A stretch of 36,596 nucleotides of DNA from Irpex lacteus (Eukaryota; Basidiomycota; Agaricomycetes; Polyporales; Irpicaceae): contig MQVO02000098.1 in the NCBI GenBank assembly GCA_001986395.2, positions 1-36,596 on the forward strand, written 5' to 3'. The position numbers and the translations under genes were made by a program. Under the pieces are notes generated by a model that saw only the letters and a list, made by a program, of their open reading frames with translations, did no database searches and was not told the origin of the DNA. This document shows, piece by piece, positions 33,365-36,596 of the stretch. Within the stretch, counting starts at the first letter, position 1, and each line of letters opens with the position of its first letter.

Positions 33365-33908
33365 ATGTGCAGAATGCGTCGGTGCGTACACTGTCCCGTT
33401 CCTCCGAGTCAGAATGCTCAGTCGATTGTTTGATGATAGTGTCAGAAACGTCTATAAGTGCGTTTCGATAGCTATGCGCAGTTTAGACAATACTGACCTT
33501 GTAGTGAACAGATGCGGCCACGCTATCAACGAGGTAAGTGACTTGAACTGCCTCATATGCTTATGCTCACAAAGTGTTTCATAGCCCGACGTAGAGGTAA
33601 TTCTTAGTTATCCTTGCTGATCTTGCACTCACGCTTCTTGAAGATCAAGTGCGAATCAACCCGTTGCAATTCAGTCCAATGCATCTCCGGACTGTCAACC
33701 CCCGCAGTGTACCCAAACCTGTTGGCAGTAGTAAGTTCCCCATTTTGCAAATGATGCCATTCTGTACTTACGGTTGCACACAGTCATCAGTTCCCCGAGC
33801 AGTACTGTAAGTCTCACTCGTAGTATCCTGAAAGGTTACTAATGCCATGGGACAGCACCCCACATCGGCACTGTGTGCCCTCAATGCGCCTGCCGCAGCT
33901 ACCGCTAA
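33365..33908 (+). pseudogene. Small cysteine-rich basidiomycete protein, seven exons, two frameshifts
   Basis: The gene is absent from simple ORF calls because no exon exceeds 90 nt. Exons: 33365-33381, 33440-33457, 33512-33533, 33585-33596 (12 nt), 33644-33730, 33784-33806, 33856-33908. It starts MCRMRRVRNVYKCGHAINE, then PDVE, then IKCESTRC. Further on, SPDCQPPQCTQTCWQ, YHQFPEQY and SPHIGTVCPQCACRSYR then stop follow. This order (MCR, CGH, PD, C...C, FSP.H, C...C...CWQ, FPEQYSP, CP.C) is one I know from many uncharacterised agaricomycete mini-proteins of about 80-90 residues. Paired Cys and His suggest zinc binding; the function is unknown. In exon 5 two bases are missing (about 33669-33671 and 33682-33684): the FSPM and SPDC segments each lie in another frame. 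All six introns have good ends. Confidence 0.7.
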
Positions 33909-34315
33909 TCTCATCACGAGCCAGGCGTCATTAACTGATACTGTTCGTGATAATAACCTACGATCAGCCAGACGCCACAGTCTGACAGGGCTTTTTCTGG
34001 CGTCGACAATGTGTTCTTGAATTGTACCTATGACCAATACGGTCACTGATAATCATAAATACATACTTGCTCCACTTACCGTCATCCGTGGCACACGGTC
34101 GCAGTATCGTGAGATGTGAATGATCGCTAATATTGGTGTAACGGCTGTTCCGCGAGCTTGCCACCTGCACTGATAAAGGGACCTAGACGGCGATGGGTCG
34201 ATTGAGGGTCGAGATAGATTGCCGATTAAATAAAGGTATCAAGCATAGGTTTACAGAGAGTGAGCACGAGGAAAGCATCTGGCAAGATGGACCTGAGGTT
34301 GAAAGTAAAACTGTA
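33909..34315. other. Intergenic between mini-gene and SF3B6
   Basis: The two genes converge here. Short open frames exist on both strands (minus 34046-33768, for example), but none matches a known family. No repeat is seen. Confidence 0.45.
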
Positions 34316-34793
34316 TCAGTCCTCATCTGTGATGTCGTGCTTTTTCTTTAGCTGCGCGAGCTCTTCCTCTCGGCGAGCGAGATCCGCTTTTCGCCCGCAG
34401 CGGCATCTTGCTTGCAGGCATATGGTACAGTACGACAATGTATCGTTCCTGCAGATGGAACCCGTTGAGATGGTCCTAATGCATTCTTCGCCTGCCCAAA
34501 GTCAGTTTAGCGTTGTTCTTTGCAATAAACACTAGTACCCCACATCCATTACGTCGTCAAACACGACAAAAGCAGTCCCCGCGAGTCTTTTGCTCATTTC
34601 CAATACGGATCTGCCGTATGCTGCCATAACCGGCCGAACAGGTCATACAGGTTCCTCGCCAGTTATCTGGTAGTTCAGGTTCTTGACGAATAGTATGCGG
34701 TTCGCACCAGGTGGGAGCTTTGACTACGTTATAGTCAGTTATAGAATGGTTACAGCCATCATTACACATACCGTTGGTGTGGGCACAGCCATA
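34316..34793 (-). pseudogene. SF3B6: Splicing factor 3B subunit 6 (p14/SF3B6) with several one-base indels
   Basis: Minus-strand RRM protein of the U2 snRNP, which contacts the branch-point adenosine. A likely first exon is MAVPTPT (34793-34773). The RRM exon shows NRILFVKNLNYQITGEE (RNP2), LYDLFGR, YGSIRQIRIGNEQKTRG, then FVVFDDVMD (RNP1 region). After an intron come NGFHLQERYIVVLYHMP and DLARREEELAQLKKKHDITD with the stop at 34316. These match fungal SF3B6 closely, but they lie in different frames. Extra bases are near 34711-34716, 34650-34653, 34628-34631, the C4 run 34577-34580 and 34475-34476; bases are missing near 34408-34412 and 34385-34391. Every residue block is well conserved, so a long-dead pseudogene is unlikely. 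Sequence errors, or a very recent dead copy, fit better. Confidence 0.75.
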
Positions 34794-36596
34794 TGGACTT
34801 CAAACTTCAGAGAGTGTAGAGAGCAAGAACGGAGTAGGCAAAGTGTGGCGCCGGCGCCTCAAGTCTAGTAACCCTTTGCCGTGACTTGTCAACACATTTG
34901 AAGGCTTACCAAAAAGGAAGGTGTGATAGGTCATCAGTGAGTACGCAATTGTGAATTCGCTACTTTGATTTCTCACACGCAAAAAATCCTAAATTTCGCT
35001 CGTATGCCGTGTTTGTCAATATGCGTTACTAGGCTTGTTATAGACTCCTCTGGTGTGCTCACGAAGTGTCATCGGCATATCGACGGTATGTTTTCCCACA
35101 ACCATCATAGTACGAGTCCGAAACTCATATCTGTGAAATCATAAAGTACCTTTCAGGCAAAGATGCGGCGCTTTCCGTCGTCTAGAGCACTTCACGCAAG
35201 ATATGCACAATTGGGTTTTAAGTGTGGCGGTTCGGCGGGCTCGGCCGTTCAAATTGCTACATTAAAGGCTTGTGCGATTGTCCTGGCTGGACGACACAAT
35301 TCGCCTTCGTATTCATTTGTGGAGTAGTATCAACCCTCCTCATGCAAATATTACGCCAGTGGCAAAACACAGTTGTTCAGTACGGATATATGCGTGCACA
35401 AACTCAGTATTTCGCTGGCCACCGCCACCGGAGCTTCCGACAGCCCATTGCATCCGAAGGCTGGGATAAGGTTATGCATTCTCTTCTCATCTCCCTCATC
35501 AAGGGACAGTGGAGTAATCTTCCGCATGTGAGATCAAAGCATGTTGATGACTGCAACACTGGGGCTCACCTTCTACACCGAGTTTAAGGCCTACATGGAC
35601 ACCGGTGCTTCGCGACAGAGCCGCGGGACTTGTGTCCGGTGACCAGATCTACATGATCAGAGCGAGAATCGCGGAGAATGGCCGTTGTCGTACATATGTG
35701 GGTTTCTGAAGCGTCCTGCTGGGCTGACGGAGGGTCTCGGACCTGAGCACAGAAGCGTGTGTAAGGAAGTTTATCTGCTCCATCGCAAATCTAACTCCGA
35801 TGGGCGACCGTAGTCAAGATAAGTCATGGCCACGGGAGCTTCTTCGAAACAAGATACGTGTAGACGCTAGGCTGTCAGTTCATACGGTCTTCCCTGACCA
35901 CCTCCGAAGAAATTATCGACCGATTAAAGTGAGACTTGCTATAATTGCTTGTAATCTGTAATGAGCACTAGGGTGGAAATCCGGATCTCTAGACCGTTGA
36001 GGCAATGGTATGCTCCGAGCTCCCAAAGGTACCTGAGAGGTACTAACTGGCGACTGCACCGTGACTGAGTGTACTTCAAACTCCGCCTGGTCCCTGTGGA
36101 CTTTGAAGGTTTACAAGGCTAGCGGAGATAAGAGATTCATAGCGGGAGCAGCATCCGGCGAGACCTGAACACGACTGCATGGTAGAAGCAGTTTCATAGT
36201 GACTCGCTCTCATTCGTTGAAACGCTACAGTGAAACGTAAATCGCGAAGAAGAGACGATGTACCTGGCAGCTAACGCCGTCTCAACCAATACAAGCCACA
36301 GGCACGGGAGGCGTATGGGTGCATCGAGCTATGGCCACATAATGTTAAGCATGCAAAGATAAAACGTCTTGCGAGTTGCTCACCTTGTGATGCTTATTTT
36401 CGACTTGTTAAACATACAGCGCTGTCCCTGTGGGCTCGCACGGGCATGTGCCTTTCTCAGCGGTCTCCGAGGGGGCAGGGCAAAATCAATCTTCCGTGGC
36501 GGGGAATGCGAGACCCTGTCCATACTGCGCTTTGCAAGTATACATAGCGGACTGATTGCTCTACAAGACGAGCTCCCGTTAGTGCCCAAGGCCATG
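34794..36596. other. Window end, no supported gene
   Basis: No complete gene is recognised. Plus-strand patches look somewhat protein-like in shifting frames (about 35555-35720 and 36070-36170), as does a minus-strand patch at 36590-36380 with a Cys-rich TCPCEPTG stretch. None can be tied to a family. Indels like those in SF3B6 would hide any real gene here. Confidence 0.4.

Noticed and set aside
32929..33366. A 145-codon minus-strand open frame.
   Set aside because: It covers the TATA box and first codon of the cysteine-rich mini-gene, has no recognisable domain, and the mini-gene explains the region better.
35598..35612. A DTGAS motif that could suggest an aspartic protease or retroelement protease.
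   Set aside because: The frame stops about 10 codons later, and no second aspartyl motif, flap or polymerase segment lies around it.

Overview
The window looks like nuclear DNA of a filamentous basidiomycete, most likely an Agaricomycete. Genes are dense and on both strands. They are cut by many 45-70 nt GT..AG introns, several exons are under 25 nt, and start codons often follow pyrimidine-rich leaders. I see no plasmid, phage, CRISPR, rRNA or tRNA feature. Exon models were built by hand from reading frame, splice sites and family resemblance. Models whose exon sum I checked to be a multiple of three are stated as such.

Layout. 0.1-3.8 kb: three tandem minus-strand GNAT acetyltransferase paralogues with shared intron positions; only the third reads intact. 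4.5-4.8 kb: a broken antisense piece of a flavin-reductase-like gene. 5.3-6.0 kb: a small GPI-anchored Kre9/KNH-type wall protein. 6.4-9.0 kb: quinolinate phosphoribosyltransferase (BNA6) converging on an ACMS-decarboxylase-like amidohydrolase, two enzymes on either side of the quinolinate branch point. 9.2-10.9 kb: a repeat island with a 68-bp tandem duplication, a non-coding element with 76-bp inverted repeats, and a 657-bp Harbinger/Tourist-type MITE with 27-bp perfect terminal repeats and a TTA target duplication. 11.3-16.8 kb: a coiled-coil protein with an unassigned basidiomycete C-terminal domain, a serine-rich single-pass membrane protein, and an AUH-type methylglutaconyl-CoA hydratase. 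16.9-20.4 kb: exocyst subunit SEC10. 20.5-32.4 kb: a ribosome-production neighbourhood of RIX1 (60S maturation), an RRN11-like Pol I factor and RPA190 (largest Pol I subunit), with a Laa2-like AP-1 accessory gene among them. 32.4-36.6 kb: two genes that gene finders would miss, a seven-exon cysteine-rich mini-gene and an SF3B6 (p14) splicing-factor gene. Both are interrupted by one-base indels. The last 1.8 kb is unexplained.

A cross-cutting pattern: every frameshift I found lies left of 9 kb or right of 33 kb. The roughly 23 kb in between carries seven or more genes with no broken frame. That fits either decaying flanks or poor consensus quality there. The intact genes are independent housekeeping functions rather than one pathway; the two functional groupings are the kynurenine/NAD pair and the ribosome-biogenesis group.
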